Part shown: in pieces, positions 7,021 through 16,036 of the stretch
Layout of the letters: every line of letters begins with the position of its first letter
How positions within the stretch are numbered: the first letter of the stretch is position 1
Assembly (NCBI GenBank): GCA_021325215.1
Contig: JAJPHO010000027.1
Span: 1 to 40,569 of the forward strand
Origin: Alphaproteobacteria bacterium
Lineage (GTDB): Bacteria > Pseudomonadota > Alphaproteobacteria > Rhodospirillales > Magnetospirillaceae
Direction of reading: 5' to 3'
DNA length: 40,569 bases
Program-made: the position numbers and the translations under genes
Notes under the pieces: model-generated
What the model saw: the letters and a program-made list of their open reading frames with translations, nothing else
Told to the model about the DNA's origin: nothing
The model's database searches: none

Positions 7021-8487
7021 GTGAAGCGCTGGTCTATCGTTTCATCGGTATTGCGATCGGATTCCGGGCAGGGCACCTCGTGGCGGTCCTGGGTCATTCT
7101 CGGCTGCGCGCTGACCGGCTGGATCGCCGCCGCCTGGTTCCTGGTCGGCCGCTATGAATCGGGCCTGACCGACAGCTATCTGCGGCGCGAGCGCATCAAT
7201 GCCGAGCGCGACATCCATTCCATCAATACCGGCGTCTCGCGCAGCTGGGAGATCGCCCAGGGGTTCCTCAGCACATTGGCGCATCAGGACATGCTGCGCG
7301 CGGCCCTCGACCGGCGCGACGCCGATGCCGCCAAGCAGGCGATCCGCCATTCCATCGTCGACGACCCGCAATTCGCCGCGATCAGCCGGTCCTTCTTCTC
7401 GATGGTCAGCGACATCAAGGTGCTGAACATCATCACTTTGCTCGATGCGGATGGCGATTGTATCGCCGCCAGCAACGGCGTCGCCGCCAATTCCCTGGTC
7501 GGCAACAATTATTCCGACCGCCGCTATTTCCAGGATGCCCGCAAAGGGCTGAACGGCGCCGAGTTCGCCAATGGCCGCGCCACCAGCCTGCCGGGCCTGT
7601 TCCTGTCTGTGCCGGTGATCCGCGATGGCGTCTTCATCGGCGCGGTGATGGCCAAGTTCGACGCGTCGTCGTTCGCGCCCTGGCTGAATTTCTCGGATTC
7701 GGTGATCACCGACGAACATGGCGTGATCCTGTTCGCCCGCGACACCTCCTATCTCTACCGGGCGGTGCCGGGTTCCGACGTCGACCGCCTGGGCCAGGCC
7801 GAGAAGATGGCGCTCTACAAGCGCTCCACCTTCGCCGCGGTGCCGGCGTCGCGCTGGTCGGACGATCTGGCCGGCGACATCGTAAAAATCGACGACCGCC
7901 CGATGCCGGTAATGCTGGTCAGCGAAGGCCTGGCGGCCGGAATCGGCACGGTGGGGGTGATGCATCCGCTGCCGCGCCTGCTGTTGCTCGAACGCGACCG
8001 CTGGCGCATGTTCGCGCTGGTGGCGATCTCGGGCGCGCTGCTGCAGCTGATCTTCTTCGGGCTGCTGCAGCGTCTGCATGAAAGCCTGCAGCGCCGCCGC
8101 ATGGCGGAGAACGAGGTGGCCTTCCATCAATCGGTGATCGACGCCGCTGCGCTGGCCATCGCCGTCTATGCCGAGGATGGGCATTGCCTGGCCGCCAACG
8201 ACGCGATGGCGCATCTGTTCGGCACCACGCGGCCGATGATGGCGCGGCAGAATTTCCGCATCAGCGACGCCTGGGCCGAATCCGGCCTGGTGACCGCTGC
8301 CGCCCAGGTGTTGAATGCCGGTTCGCCGCAGCGCGGCCATTGGCGCCTGGAGCCCAATCTCGGCCGAGAGATCTGGATCGAGGCGACGATGAAGCGCTTC
8401 ACCTATCAGGCGTGCAATTTCCTGCTGGTGATCTTCTCCGACGTCACCGACCAGCATCGACGCGACGGACTGATGTCCGAGGGCTGA
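7021..8487 (+). CDS. Membrane Cache-PAS sensor without output domain
   Basis: 488 residues. Transmembrane helix at about 23-42, then a ~270-residue extracytoplasmic double-Cache-type ligand domain (GNNYSDRRYFQDARKG and LFLSVPVIRDGVFIGAVMAKF are typical). A second transmembrane helix lies near 335-357, then a short coiled linker and a PAS domain to the end (AFHQSVIDAAALAIAVYAEDG...IFSDVTDQH). It stops right after the PAS, where histidine kinases, GGDEF enzymes or chemoreceptors continue. The GTG start has GGGGGAG seven bases upstream; longer starts would read through the intergenic leader. It precedes a porin gene in the same direction and may sense a compound entering through it, but that is inference. 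Confidence 0.85.
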   Translation: MKRWSIVSSVLRSDSGQGTSWRSWVILGCALTGWIAAAWFLVGRYESGLTDSYLRRERINAERDIHSINTGVSRSWEIAQGFLSTLAHQDMLRAALDRRDADAAKQAIRHSIVDDPQFAAISRSFFSMVSDIKVLNIITLLDADGDCIAASNGVAANSLVGNNYSDRRYFQDARKGLNGAEFANGRATSLPGLFLSVPVIRDGVFIGAVMAKFDASSFAPWLNFSDSVITDEHGVILFARDTSYLYRAVPGSDVDRLGQAEKMALYKRSTFAAVPASRWSDDLAGDIVKIDDRPMPVMLVSEGLAAGIGTVGVMHPLPRLLLLERDRWRMFALVAISGALLQLIFFGLLQRLHESLQRRRMAENEVAFHQSVIDAAALAIAVYAEDGHCLAANDAMAHLFGTTRPMMARQNFRISDAWAESGLVTAAAQVLNAGSPQRGHWRLEPNLGREIWIEATMKRFTYQACNFLLVIFSDVTDQHRRDGLMSEG

Positions 8488-8495
8488 TCGGCAAA

Positions 8496-8513
8496 ACTAA
8501 CTTATTCGTTAGT
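8496..8513 (+). promoter_or_regulatory. Perfect inverted repeat upstream of the porin gene
   Basis: ACTAAC (8496-8501) and GTTAGT (8508-8513) form a perfect 6-bp inverted repeat around TTATTC, nine bases after the sensor gene stop. No T-run follows, so it is as likely an operator for the porin gene as a weak terminator of the sensor gene. Confidence 0.35.
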
Positions 8514-8564
8514 ATGACTGTTATTGCTCATTGAGATAGGCGTTGCGGTTCTAGGCTTTTCCCA

Positions 8565-8614
8565 GAGGTCTCCCGGTCGGGAAGGGGGCTGGACGGGACC
8601 TCCCATAAAGGAGG
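8565..8614 (+). promoter_or_regulatory. Leader hairpin and strong RBS of the porin gene
   Basis: GAGGTC-TCCCG (8565-8575) can pair with CGGGACCTC (8594-8602), five plus four base pairs with a two-base bulge and an 18-base loop. It ends just before AAAGGAGG (8607-8614), an unusually complete ribosome binding site six bases from the ATG. The strong site fits an abundant outer-membrane protein; the hairpin may stabilise the mRNA or control access to the site. Confidence 0.45.
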
Positions 8615-8620
8615 AAAGCC

Positions 8621-10393
8621 ATGAAAAGTGCCAGAATTGTGACCCGGGCAGCGCGAACGTCCTGCGCTGCTTTGGCCCTGTCGATTGGGTTGGCCGGCCC
8701 GGCCGGCGCCCAGCAGGCGAGCCAGCAATCCAACCCGTCTCTCAGCGCGCAGATCGAAATCCTCAAGCAGCAGCTCGAAGCGTCGAGCAAGCAGATGGAG
8801 CAGTTCCGCCAGGCCCTCGAAGCCCTGACGGCCGCCCAGGCCCAGTCCCAGGCGAAGATCGACGCCGCCCAGGTTCAGGCGGCTCAGGCGAAGGAAGCGG
8901 CCATCGCGGTGGCCAAGACCGAGGATATCGACGAGAACGGCCACGCCTTTCTCGAACATAAGAAGGTGCCCGGCCTGACCTTCTACGTTCCGCATGGCGA
9001 GATCACCGGCTATGGCAATATCGACATCTCGTTCGATTACGCCGCCAAGAATGTCGGCAGCGAGCCGGCCAATTATGGCGCCAGCCCGCCGATCGGCAAT
9101 TTCAGCTGGATGCCCGAACTGTCGACGAACCTTTCCTATTTCGGCATTCGCGGCTTCGAGACGATCGACAAGGACAGCGACGTCAAGCTGATCTATCAGC
9201 TCGAGGCCGGTTTCGACCTGAGCGCGACGCCGGGCACGAAAGAGACCAACAGCGCCCAGAGCAATACGGTCAATGGCGGGCTGTTCAGCCGCAACAGCTT
9301 CATCGGCTTCTCGTCGCCGACCTATGGCGCGATCAAGTTCGGCAAGACTGACGCGCCCTACAAGCAATCGACCGGATTGCTCAACCCGTTCGCGGGAACG
9401 CTGGGCGACAACGCTTCGATCATGGGCAATACCGGCGGCGACAGCCGCGTCGAGTTCGGCGCTCGTCTCGACCATTCGATCTGGTACGAATCACCCAATT
9501 GGAACGGCTTCGCCGTCAATCTGCTGTTCTCGCCGGGGCAGAACCGCTCTTACGAGGATGATAACATCGCCGCCGGCGAGTCCGATTGCACCGGCGGCAA
9601 TATTCCGGAGAGCGGCGCCGACGTTCCGGTGGCGTGTAACGACGGTTCCTACGGCAATGCGCTCAGCGGCAACATCTCCTACACCCATGGCGGCCTCTAT
9701 GCGACGGCGGCCGGCGAATATCACGAGAAGGTCAACCGCAAGTCCGACATCAGCGACGCCTTCGCCACCTATCCTTCGAATGCCACCTCGACCGGCTATG
9801 GCGTGCCGTCCAACTTCAACGGCGATGCCTATGCGGCGATGCTCTACAACCAGGACATAGCGGACGAATGGGCCGCCAAGGTGGCCATGCTCTACCGGTT
9901 CTCGTCCGGGACCAGCGTCGGCGCCATCGGCGAGTACATGCATCGCTCGGTTCCCGCCGATCTGTCGTTCCAGAACGAGCGCACCCGCTGGGGTTCGTGG
10001 TTCCTGGTGAGTCAGGAACTGGGCGCCGATGACGTGGTGCATTTCGGCTGGGCGCATGCCTTCCGCGCCCCCGGCGATCCCGGCCAGCACAACGACACGG
10101 CGTTGACCCTGGCCGTCGACCCCAATGTCGGCTACGCCACCAACAAGAACCAGGCCGACATGTTCTCGGTGCTGTTCAAGCACACGATCATGTCCGGCCT
10201 GAAGGTCTATGCCGACTGGGCGTACATCCATAACGGACCGTCGGCTCACTTCGCCATGGGGGCCGGCGGGCGAGGGATCATCACGGATTGCCATGACGCC
10301 AGCGATGCCTCCGGCGGCGGCGACGGCGATCCGCATTGCTACACCGGACAGAAGATCATGGGGCTCTCTACCGGTGTGAATTACAACTTCTGA
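8621..10393 (+). CDS. Outer-membrane porin with N-terminal coiled coil
   Basis: 590 residues with a signal peptide cleaved after ...LAGPAGA (about residue 30). A periplasmic coiled-coil stretch follows (SAQIEILKQQLEASSKQMEQ to about 100), rich in Ala/Gln/Lys. Then comes a Gram-negative porin barrel: alternating aromatic strands such as GEITGYGNIDISFDY and LSYFGIRGFETI, GLFSRNSFIGFSSPTYGAIKFGK, and a terminal phenylalanine (STGVNYNF) that serves the BAM sorting signal. It resembles the Porin_4-like family of alpha- and betaproteobacteria. The substrate cannot be read from sequence. The coiled coil could link trimers to peptidoglycan, as in Omp-alpha-type proteins. A strong ribosome binding site precedes it and a hairpin terminator follows. 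Confidence 0.88.
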   Translation: MKSARIVTRAARTSCAALALSIGLAGPAGAQQASQQSNPSLSAQIEILKQQLEASSKQMEQFRQALEALTAAQAQSQAKIDAAQVQAAQAKEAAIAVAKTEDIDENGHAFLEHKKVPGLTFYVPHGEITGYGNIDISFDYAAKNVGSEPANYGASPPIGNFSWMPELSTNLSYFGIRGFETIDKDSDVKLIYQLEAGFDLSATPGTKETNSAQSNTVNGGLFSRNSFIGFSSPTYGAIKFGKTDAPYKQSTGLLNPFAGTLGDNASIMGNTGGDSRVEFGARLDHSIWYESPNWNGFAVNLLFSPGQNRSYEDDNIAAGESDCTGGNIPESGADVPVACNDGSYGNALSGNISYTHGGLYATAAGEYHEKVNRKSDISDAFATYPSNATSTGYGVPSNFNGDAYAAMLYNQDIADEWAAKVAMLYRFSSGTSVGAIGEYMHRSVPADLSFQNERTRWGSWFLVSQELGADDVVHFGWAHAFRAPGDPGQHNDTALTLAVDPNVGYATNKNQADMFSVLFKHTIMSGLKVYADWAYIHNGPSAHFAMGAGGRGIITDCHDASDASGGGDGDPHCYTGQKIMGLSTGVNYNF

Positions 10394-10400
10394 CCAGAAC

Positions 10401-10429
10401 TCCCGCGGCGTTGACTTGGCGCCGCGGGA
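10401..10429 (+). terminator. Hairpin after the porin gene
   Basis: Perfect 10-bp GC-rich stem (TCCCGCGGCG at 10401-10410 with its complement at 10420-10429) and a 9-base loop, seven bases after the porin stop codon. There is no clear T-run, so termination may be incomplete or Rho-assisted. Confidence 0.65.
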
Positions 10430-10542
10430 CCCTCAAAGCTTCCGATTGCGGCACTGACACGCATCTGTCACGCTGAACTCCTCCTCAGAGTAAGAACGAC
10501 TTGTCACGGAACAGCGTCAACCAGGGGAAGGAGACTCCAATA

Positions 10543-12624
10543 ATGGCTTATCATTTGGTACTGCTTTGCGGTGTCATCGCGTTGGCATATGCGCTTTACG
10601 CCTCGCGATCGGTTTTGTCGGCAGGGGCCGGCACAGAACGGATGATCGAAATCGCGGGAGCGATCCAGGAAGGGGCCCGCGCTTATCTCAATCGCCAATA
10701 TTCCACCATCGCCCTCGTCGGCGTGATCATCGGCGTGATCCTGGGCTGGCGCCTGGGCGCCCATGTCGCCGTCGGCTATCTGATCGGCGCGGTGCTGTCG
10801 GGTGTGGCCGGCTATGTCGGCATGAACGTCTCGGTGCGGGCCAATGTGCGCACCGCCGAGGCGGCGCGCTCGGGCGGCATGGCCGCGGCGCTGGGAGTCG
10901 CCTTCAAATCGGGTGCCATCACCGGATTGCTGGTGGTGGGCCTCGGCCTGCTGGGCGTGACGGTCTATTTTCTCGCGCTGAAGCATCTGAATTACGGCAC
11001 CCGTCCGCTGGCCGAAGGGCTGGTCGGGCTGTCGTTCGGCGCCTCGCTGATTTCGATCTTCGCCCGCCTGGGCGGCGGCATCTTCACCAAGGGCGCCGAT
11101 GTCGGCGCCGATCTGGTGGGTAAGGTCGAGGCCGGCATCCCCGAGGATGATCCGCGCAATCCTGCCGTCATCGCCGACAATGTCGGCGACAATGTCGGCG
11201 ACTGCGCCGGCATGGCCGCCGATTTGTTCGAGACCTATGTGGTGACCATCGTCGCCACCATGCTGCTGGGCTCGATCTTCTTTTCCGGCGACGACCGCGA
11301 CATTCTGATGCTGTTCCCGCTGCTGATCGGCGCGGTCTGCATCGTCACCTCGGTGATCGGCACCTTCTTCGTCCGGCTCGACAGCTCGGGCAAGATCATG
11401 CGGGCGCTCTATAAGGGGCTGATCGCCACGGGTATCCTGTCGCTGCTGGCCATCGGCGGCATCGCGCACTGGCTGTTCGGCGATTTCAGCACCGCCTTCC
11501 AGGCCAGCAACGGCCAGTCCTTCACCGTGCAGTCGCTGATGCTGTGCGCGGTCGCCGGTCTGGTCATCACCGGGCTGCTGGTGTGGATCACCGAATATTA
11601 TACTGGCACCGACTATCGCCCGGTGCGCAGCATCGCCCTGGCCTCGACCACCGGTCACGGCACCAATGTGATCCAGGGGCTGGCCGTGTCGATGGAGGCC
11701 ACCGCGCTGCCGGTGCTGGTGATCTCGGTCGGCATCATCGCCACCTATCAGCTGGCCGGCCTGTACGGCATCGCCATCGCGGCGACCACCATGCTGGCCC
11801 TGGCCGGCATGATCGTGGCGCTCGACGCTTATGGCCCGGTTACCGACAATGCCGGCGGCATCGCCGAGATGGCCGATCTGCCGCCCGACGTGCGCAAGAT
11901 CACCGACGCGCTGGACGCGGTCGGCAACACCACCAAGGCGGTCACCAAGGGCTATGCGATCGGTTCGGCGGGCCTCGCCTCGCTGGTGCTGTTCGCCGCC
12001 TATACCGAGGATCTGACCCATTATTTCCCCGACATCACGGTGAGTTTCAGCCTGCAGGACCCGTTCGTGGTGATCGGCCTGTTCATCGGCGGATTGCTGC
12101 CCTATCTGTTCGGCGCCATGGGGATGATGGCGGTGGGACGCTCGGCCGGCTCGGTGGTGGTCGAGGTGCGCCGCCAGTTCAAGGAAATCCCCGGCATCAT
12201 GGAAGGCACGGCCAAGCCCGATTACGGCCGCGCGGTCGACATGCTGACCAAGGCGGCGATCAAGGAGATGATCCTGCCGGCGCTGCTGCCGGTGCTGGCG
12301 CCGATCGTGCTCTACGGGGTGGTGATGTCGGTGGCGGGGCAGGCTTCGGCCTTCTCGGCGCTGGGCGCCATGCTGCTGGGCACCATCGTCACCGGCCTGT
12401 TCGTCGCCTTGTCGATGACCTCGGGCGGTGGCGCCTGGGACAATGCCAAGAAGTACATCGAGGAAGGCCATCACGGCGGCAAGGGCTCGGACGCCCATAA
12501 GGCCGCGGTGACCGGCGATACGGTGGGCGATCCCTACAAGGATACGGCGGGCCCCGCCGTCAATCCGATGATCAAGATCATCAACATCGTGGCGATCCTG
12601 CTGCTGGCGATTGTAGCGGGGTAG
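10543..12624 (+). CDS. hppA: K+-independent H+-translocating membrane pyrophosphatase
   Basis: 693 residues, about 16 transmembrane helices. Couples hydrolysis of pyrophosphate to outward proton pumping across the inner membrane (or runs in reverse), typical of Rhodospirillales. The signature loop [45 protein letters not shown] carries the Mg-PPi ligands, in the stretch encoded around 11098-11235. The [10 protein letters not shown] segment (around 11926-11955) has lysine and threonine at the positions that mark the K+-independent subfamily (K+-dependent enzymes have A and G). The ATG at 10543 follows AAGGAG at a good distance; upstream in-frame starts lack a binding site. It is followed by a convergent araC-type gene. 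Confidence 0.96.
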   Translation: MAYHLVLLCGVIALAYALYASRSVLSAGAGTERMIEIAGAIQEGARAYLNRQYSTIALVGVIIGVILGWRLGAHVAVGYLIGAVLSGVAGYVGMNVSVRANVRTAEAARSGGMAAALGVAFKSGAITGLLVVGLGLLGVTVYFLALKHLNYGTRPLAEGLVGLSFGASLISIFARLGGGIFTKGADVGADLVGKVEAGIPEDDPRNPAVIADNVGDNVGDCAGMAADLFETYVVTIVATMLLGSIFFSGDDRDILMLFPLLIGAVCIVTSVIGTFFVRLDSSGKIMRALYKGLIATGILSLLAIGGIAHWLFGDFSTAFQASNGQSFTVQSLMLCAVAGLVITGLLVWITEYYTGTDYRPVRSIALASTTGHGTNVIQGLAVSMEATALPVLVISVGIIATYQLAGLYGIAIAATTMLALAGMIVALDAYGPVTDNAGGIAEMADLPPDVRKITDALDAVGNTTKAVTKGYAIGSAGLASLVLFAAYTEDLTHYFPDITVSFSLQDPFVVIGLFIGGLLPYLFGAMGMMAVGRSAGSVVVEVRRQFKEIPGIMEGTAKPDYGRAVDMLTKAAIKEMILPALLPVLAPIVLYGVVMSVAGQASAFSALGAMLLGTIVTGLFVALSMTSGGGAWDNAKKYIEEGHHGGKGSDAHKAAVTGDTVGDPYKDTAGPAVNPMIKIINIVAILLLAIVAG

Positions 12625-12633
12625 AGTGAGTTG

Positions 12634-12697
12634 CTTCCTGCGGTCGCACCGGACGACCGTAGGAAGGACCCCGAGGGTGCGGGGTAGGCTACCCCGC
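12634..12697. terminator. Terminator region with competing hairpins
   Basis: Between convergent hppA and the araC-type gene. A 13-bp hairpin (12634-12646 with 12654-12666, one G-U pair, loop CACCGGA) is followed by two mutually exclusive stems sharing the strand 12680-12685: ACCCCG (12668-12673) with CGGGGT (12680-12685), or GCGGGGT (12679-12685) with ACCCCGC (12691-12697). It probably ends transcription from both sides; no T-run is present. Confidence 0.65.
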
Positions 12698-12718
12698 TGA
12701 TATAAACCGCGGCCGGCG

Positions 12719-13651
12719 TCAGCCGGCTGGGGCGCTCCGCAATGCCGCGATGTCGCGGGAGGGCGGAGCGCCGAACAGCCGGGAGTAATCCCGGCTGAAT
12801 TGTGACGGGCTTTCATAGCCGACGCTGAAGGCCGCCGAGGTCACATCCGACACCTGCAGCAGCATCAGATTACGCGCTTCGTGCAGGCGCAGCTGCTTCT
12901 GATATTGCAGCGGACTCATCGAGGTGACCGCCTTGAAGTGGTGGTGCAGCGACGAGACGCTCATATTGACCTCGCCGGCCAGGGTTTCGATGCGCAGCGG
13001 CTGGGCGTAATGGCGCTTCAGATAGTCGATGGCGCGGGAAATCTTATAGGTCTGGCTTTCCGCCAGCGTCAGATGGCGCAGGCGCATGCCCTGTTCGCCG
13101 ATCAGCAGCCGGTACAGCAATTCGCGCTCGATCAGCGGCCCCAGCACCGGAATATGCGACGGCTCGTCGAGCGTGCGGAGCAGACGCAACGCGGCATCGA
13201 ACAGGGGCGCGGTCAAAGCGCACAGCGACATTGCCCTGCCTTCGGGAACCGTTCTGGGCGCCGGTAACCGCATTTCCGTCATCAGATCGGCGATGAGGGC
13301 GAGGTCGAGTTCGTAGACCATGCAGAGATAAGGCGCTTCCGGCGAAGCTTGGGTGACCTGCGCCATGGCCGGCAGCGGCATCGCGATGATCAACCCATGG
13401 TCGCGCCCGTAATCGAACGGATAATCGGCCTGTATCAGGCGTTTGCTGCCCTGCGCCGCGATGACCAGCGAGGGACGGGTGACCAGGCATTCGATCATCG
13501 CGGTGGTCGACCAGCGGAACAGATGCAGGTTGGCAAGCGGCGTGCGGTGCTCGCCATCGGAACGCGCATGACGGGCGAGCAGCGAGATCATCTCGCGGCG
13601 CGAGGAATCCGGCGGCCCAGGCGGCCGGTCGTGGGGAAGATCACCATCCAT
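12719..13651 (-). CDS. AraC-family transcriptional regulator
   Basis: 310 residues. The N-terminal half matches the AraC-type regulator N-terminus family (ECLVTRPSLVIAAQGSKR near residue 55), and the C-terminal ~100 residues hold the double helix-turn-helix (RIETLAGEVNMSVSSLHHHFKAVTSMSPLQYQK and VTSAAFSVGYESPSQFSRDYSRLFG). It is transcribed divergently from the YahK-like dehydrogenase gene, which it probably controls. The E. coli YqhC-yqhD pair is a known parallel in which a regulator of this family responds to aldehydes. A 12-bp direct repeat at 13704-13736 is the likely binding site. The ATG at 13651 gives a slightly long, proline-rich start; a shorter start is possible. Confidence 0.9.
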   Translation of the reverse strand: MDGDLPHDRPPGPPDSSRREMISLLARHARSDGEHRTPLANLHLFRWSTTAMIECLVTRPSLVIAAQGSKRLIQADYPFDYGRDHGLIIAMPLPAMAQVTQASPEAPYLCMVYELDLALIADLMTEMRLPAPRTVPEGRAMSLCALTAPLFDAALRLLRTLDEPSHIPVLGPLIERELLYRLLIGEQGMRLRHLTLAESQTYKISRAIDYLKRHYAQPLRIETLAGEVNMSVSSLHHHFKAVTSMSPLQYQKQLRLHEARNLMLLQVSDVTSAAFSVGYESPSQFSRDYSRLFGAPPSRDIAALRSAPAG

Positions 13652-13703
13652 GCCGGGAACTCTGCCAAGGTCCGTCGGTTTTTGACAGGCCCTGGGACCC
13701 TGA

Positions 13704-13736
13704 TTTGCAGGATCGTGCAGGTATTTTGCAGGATCG
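13704..13736. promoter_or_regulatory. Direct-repeat operator between the araC-type and adh genes
   Basis: TTTGCAGGATCG occurs twice, at 13704-13715 and 13725-13736, exactly 21 bases apart (two helical turns), with a further TGCAGG at 13716-13721 between. Tandem half-sites on one face of the helix are characteristic of AraC-family activators. The pair lies 68 bases upstream of the dehydrogenase start, suitable for activation. Confidence 0.6.
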
Positions 13737-13803
13737 GATTAATGGCCGGGAAGGGGCCTCGGCTATGGTTTCGGCCTTCCCCCTCCTGACAGGAAATTCA
13801 CCC

Positions 13804-14877
13804 ATGTCTTCCCATTCCCATCAGCATGTCCACGGCGTCAAAGCTTATGGCGTCGGCGCCGCCACCGATCCGCTGGCCCTGCGCGAGATCACCCGCCGCG
13901 CCCCGACCGCCGAAGATGTGGTGATCGACATCCTTTATTGCGGCGTCTGCCATTCCGACCTGCACCAGGTTCGCAATGAGTGGCAGAACACCGTCTATCC
14001 CTGCGTTCCCGGCCACGAGATCGTCGGCCGTGTCGTCGAAATCGGCTCGGCGGTCACCAAGTTCAAGGTGGGCGACATCGCCGCCGTCGGTTGCATGGTC
14101 GATTCCTGCGGCCATTGTCCGGACTGCGCCGACGGGCTCGAGCAATATTGCGAGCATTTTCCGACTTTCACCTATAACGGCGAAGACAAGCATCTCGGCG
14201 GCATGACCTATGGCGGCTATTCCGAGCGTGTCGTGGTCAAGGAATCCTTCACCCTGAAGGTCGATTCCAAGCTCGACCTGGCCGCCGTCGCCCCGCTGCT
14301 GTGCGCCGGCATCACCACCTATTCGCCGCTGCGCCATTGGAAGGTCGGGCCGGGCCAGAAGGTCGGCATCGTGGGCTTGGGCGGTCTCGGCCATATGGGC
14401 GTGAAGTTCGCCCATGCCTTCGGCGCCCATGTGGTGGTGTTCACCACCTCGCCGAAGAAGAAGGAGGATGCGCTGCGACTCGGCGCCGATGAGGTGATCG
14501 TCTCGACCGATCCGGCGCAGATGGCGGCTCATGCCCGCAGCTTCCATTTCATCCTGGACACGGTGGCGGCCGATCACGACATCAACGCCTATCTCGCCAT
14601 GCTGAAGCGCGACGGCACCCTGACCCAGGTCGGCGTTCCGCCGGCTCCGCTCAGCGTCGCGGCGTTCAATGTCATCCTGCCGCGCCGTCAGTTGGCCGGT
14701 TCGGGCATCGGCGGCATCGCCGAGACCCAGGAGATGCTGGATTTCTGCGCCGAGCACGGCATCGTCAGCGATATCGAGATGATCCGCATCCAGGATGTGA
14801 ACGAGGCCTATGAGCGTCTGCTGAAGAGCGATGTAAAATACCGCTTCGTCATCGACATGGCGTCGCTGAAGGGCTGA
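13804..14877 (+). CDS. Zinc-dependent NAD(P)H alcohol dehydrogenase, YahK/CAD-like
   Basis: 357 residues, medium-chain dehydrogenase of the cinnamyl-alcohol/YahK type; likely reduces aldehydes with NADPH. Catalytic zinc ligands: cysteine of CGVCHSD, histidine of PGHE and the later LLCAG cysteine. Structural zinc: four cysteines in CGHCPDCADGLEQYC. Cofactor fold: IVGLGGLGHMGVKFAHAFGA, followed by FTTSPKKK, whose basic residues favour NADP. The N-terminus has a short histidine-rich stretch (SSHSHQHVHG). The ATG at 13804 was chosen because sequence upstream is promoter DNA with the direct-repeat operator. A strong terminator follows. Confidence 0.92.
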   Translation: MSSHSHQHVHGVKAYGVGAATDPLALREITRRAPTAEDVVIDILYCGVCHSDLHQVRNEWQNTVYPCVPGHEIVGRVVEIGSAVTKFKVGDIAAVGCMVDSCGHCPDCADGLEQYCEHFPTFTYNGEDKHLGGMTYGGYSERVVVKESFTLKVDSKLDLAAVAPLLCAGITTYSPLRHWKVGPGQKVGIVGLGGLGHMGVKFAHAFGAHVVVFTTSPKKKEDALRLGADEVIVSTDPAQMAAHARSFHFILDTVAADHDINAYLAMLKRDGTLTQVGVPPAPLSVAAFNVILPRRQLAGSGIGGIAETQEMLDFCAEHGIVSDIEMIRIQDVNEAYERLLKSDVKYRFVIDMASLKG

Positions 14878-14893
14878 GGCCGGGCCAAAAAAG

Positions 14894-14930
14894 AAAACGC
14901 CGGAGCGGGAGACCGTTCCGGCGTTTTTCT
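14894..14930. terminator. Strong bidirectional intrinsic terminator
   Basis: A 15-bp stem (14894-14908 with 14913-14927, one G-T mismatch, loop GAGA) is flanked by an A-run on the left and a T-run on the right. It serves both the rightward dehydrogenase gene and the leftward bamE gene. Confidence 0.9.
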
Positions 14931-14945
14931 TTGGCTGTGGCCGTA

Positions 14946-15416
14946 TCAGGGGCCCGTCGGGCCGTCGGCTCGGGTATGAGCCGTATCGTTGAATTTGCCG
15001 ACATTGCCGATCAGCTGTTCGAGCAGGCTCAGCTCCTTGCCCGGCGCAGGGGTCTCGCGCGCCACCATGGTGACGTCCTTGCCCTGTTCCAGGCCCAGCT
15101 TGCGCACCGCGGTGACGGTGCCGGCCTTGTCGAAATCGATAATGATGACCTGGCGGTCCAGCTCTTCCGGCGCATAGAAGGCGACGGTCTGGAAGTGGCT
15201 GCTGATATAGTACCAGTGATCGTCGCCGAACAGGCTGGCGGTCGCCGGGGTGCCGATCAGCGCCACCACGTCCGAGCGCGTGACGCGGCCCGGCTGGATC
15301 TGGGCGAGGGAATCGGGAAGCGGGGCGTTGCCGCGGGGATCGATATTGTCGGAGCAGGCGGAAATGCCGACGGCCAGCATGGCGGCCAAACCCAAACGTC
15401 CAACAAAAGTGTACAT
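14946..15416 (-). CDS. bamE: Outer-membrane assembly lipoprotein BamE
   Basis: 156-residue lipoprotein of the BAM complex, which inserts barrel proteins such as the porin above into the outer membrane. Signal peptide MYTFVGRLGLAAMLAV with lipobox GISAC; the cysteine near residue 20 is lipidated. The SmpA/OmlA domain follows: IQPGRVTRSDVVALIGTPATAS, DDHWYYISS and the alphaproteobacterial ending LEQLIGNVGKFND. The start at 15416 gives the proper signal peptide; earlier in-frame ATGs would read through the intergenic region. Divergent from the CBP3-like gene. Confidence 0.9.
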   Translation of the reverse strand: MYTFVGRLGLAAMLAVGISACSDNIDPRGNAPLPDSLAQIQPGRVTRSDVVALIGTPATASLFGDDHWYYISSHFQTVAFYAPEELDRQVIIIDFDKAGTVTAVRKLGLEQGKDVTMVARETPAPGKELSLLEQLIGNVGKFNDTAHTRADGPTGP

Positions 15417-15502
15417 CTTGCCCCGTGAGATTTCCTGGCGGATAGTGGGGAGACCTTGCCCTCGACGGCAAGCGCTTGTCAATCTCCTAAGGACTTCCAA
15501 GG

Positions 15503-16036
15503 ATGGGTTTCTCATGGCTCGGCCGGCGGCGGCAGAGAGAGGAAATGGTCGATGCGCTTTATGCAAAGGCGGTAGCGCAAGCCCGGTCGCCGGTTTTCTA
15601 TGCCGAGCGCGAGGTGCCCGATACCGTCGACGGCCGTTTCGACCTGCTGGTGCTGCATGTATTCCTGATACTGCACCGCCTGGGGGCTGAAGGCCGCGAG
15701 ACCAAGGCGCTGAACCAGGGCCTGTTCGATCTGATGTTCGCCGATATGGACCGGTCCTTGCGCGAAATGGGCGTGTCGGACATGTCGGTCGGCAAACGGG
15801 TCAAGGAAATGGCGCGCGCCTTCTATGGCCGCGTCGACGCCTATGAGCCGGTTCTGGACGATCCGGCCAAGCTGCAAGAAGCCCTGGCCCGCAACCTTTA
15901 TCGCGGCGCCGAGGTGAAGCAAGCTTCCTTGACCGCGATGGCACATTATATACAAAAGCAAGTGGCCGTCCTGGCCGCGCTCGATCCGACTGCGATCGCC
16001 GAGCCGGGCAAGGCCTGTTTTTCCGAGGAAGCATGA
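15503..16036 (+). CDS. Ubiquinol-cytochrome c chaperone family protein
   Basis: 177 residues matching the ubiquinol-cytochrome-c chaperone (CBP3) family: basic start MGFSWLGRRRQREEM, then AQARSPVFYAEREVPDTVDGRFD, LLVLHVFLILHRL, LNQGLFDLMFADMDRSLREMGVSDMSVGKRVK and AFYGRVDAY. In mitochondria Cbp3 helps assemble the bc1 complex; the bacterial role is assumed similar. The stop overlaps the yceD start by four bases. It heads the rightward run leading to rpmF-plsX-fabH. Confidence 0.88.
   Translation: MGFSWLGRRRQREEMVDALYAKAVAQARSPVFYAEREVPDTVDGRFDLLVLHVFLILHRLGAEGRETKALNQGLFDLMFADMDRSLREMGVSDMSVGKRVKEMARAFYGRVDAYEPVLDDPAKLQEALARNLYRGAEVKQASLTAMAHYIQKQVAVLAALDPTAIAEPGKACFSEEA

Noticed and set aside
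10504-12816. 770-codon leftward open frame antisense to hppA
   Set aside because: Histidine/arginine/glutamine-rich shadow typical of GC-rich antisense frames; hppA on the other strand is certain.
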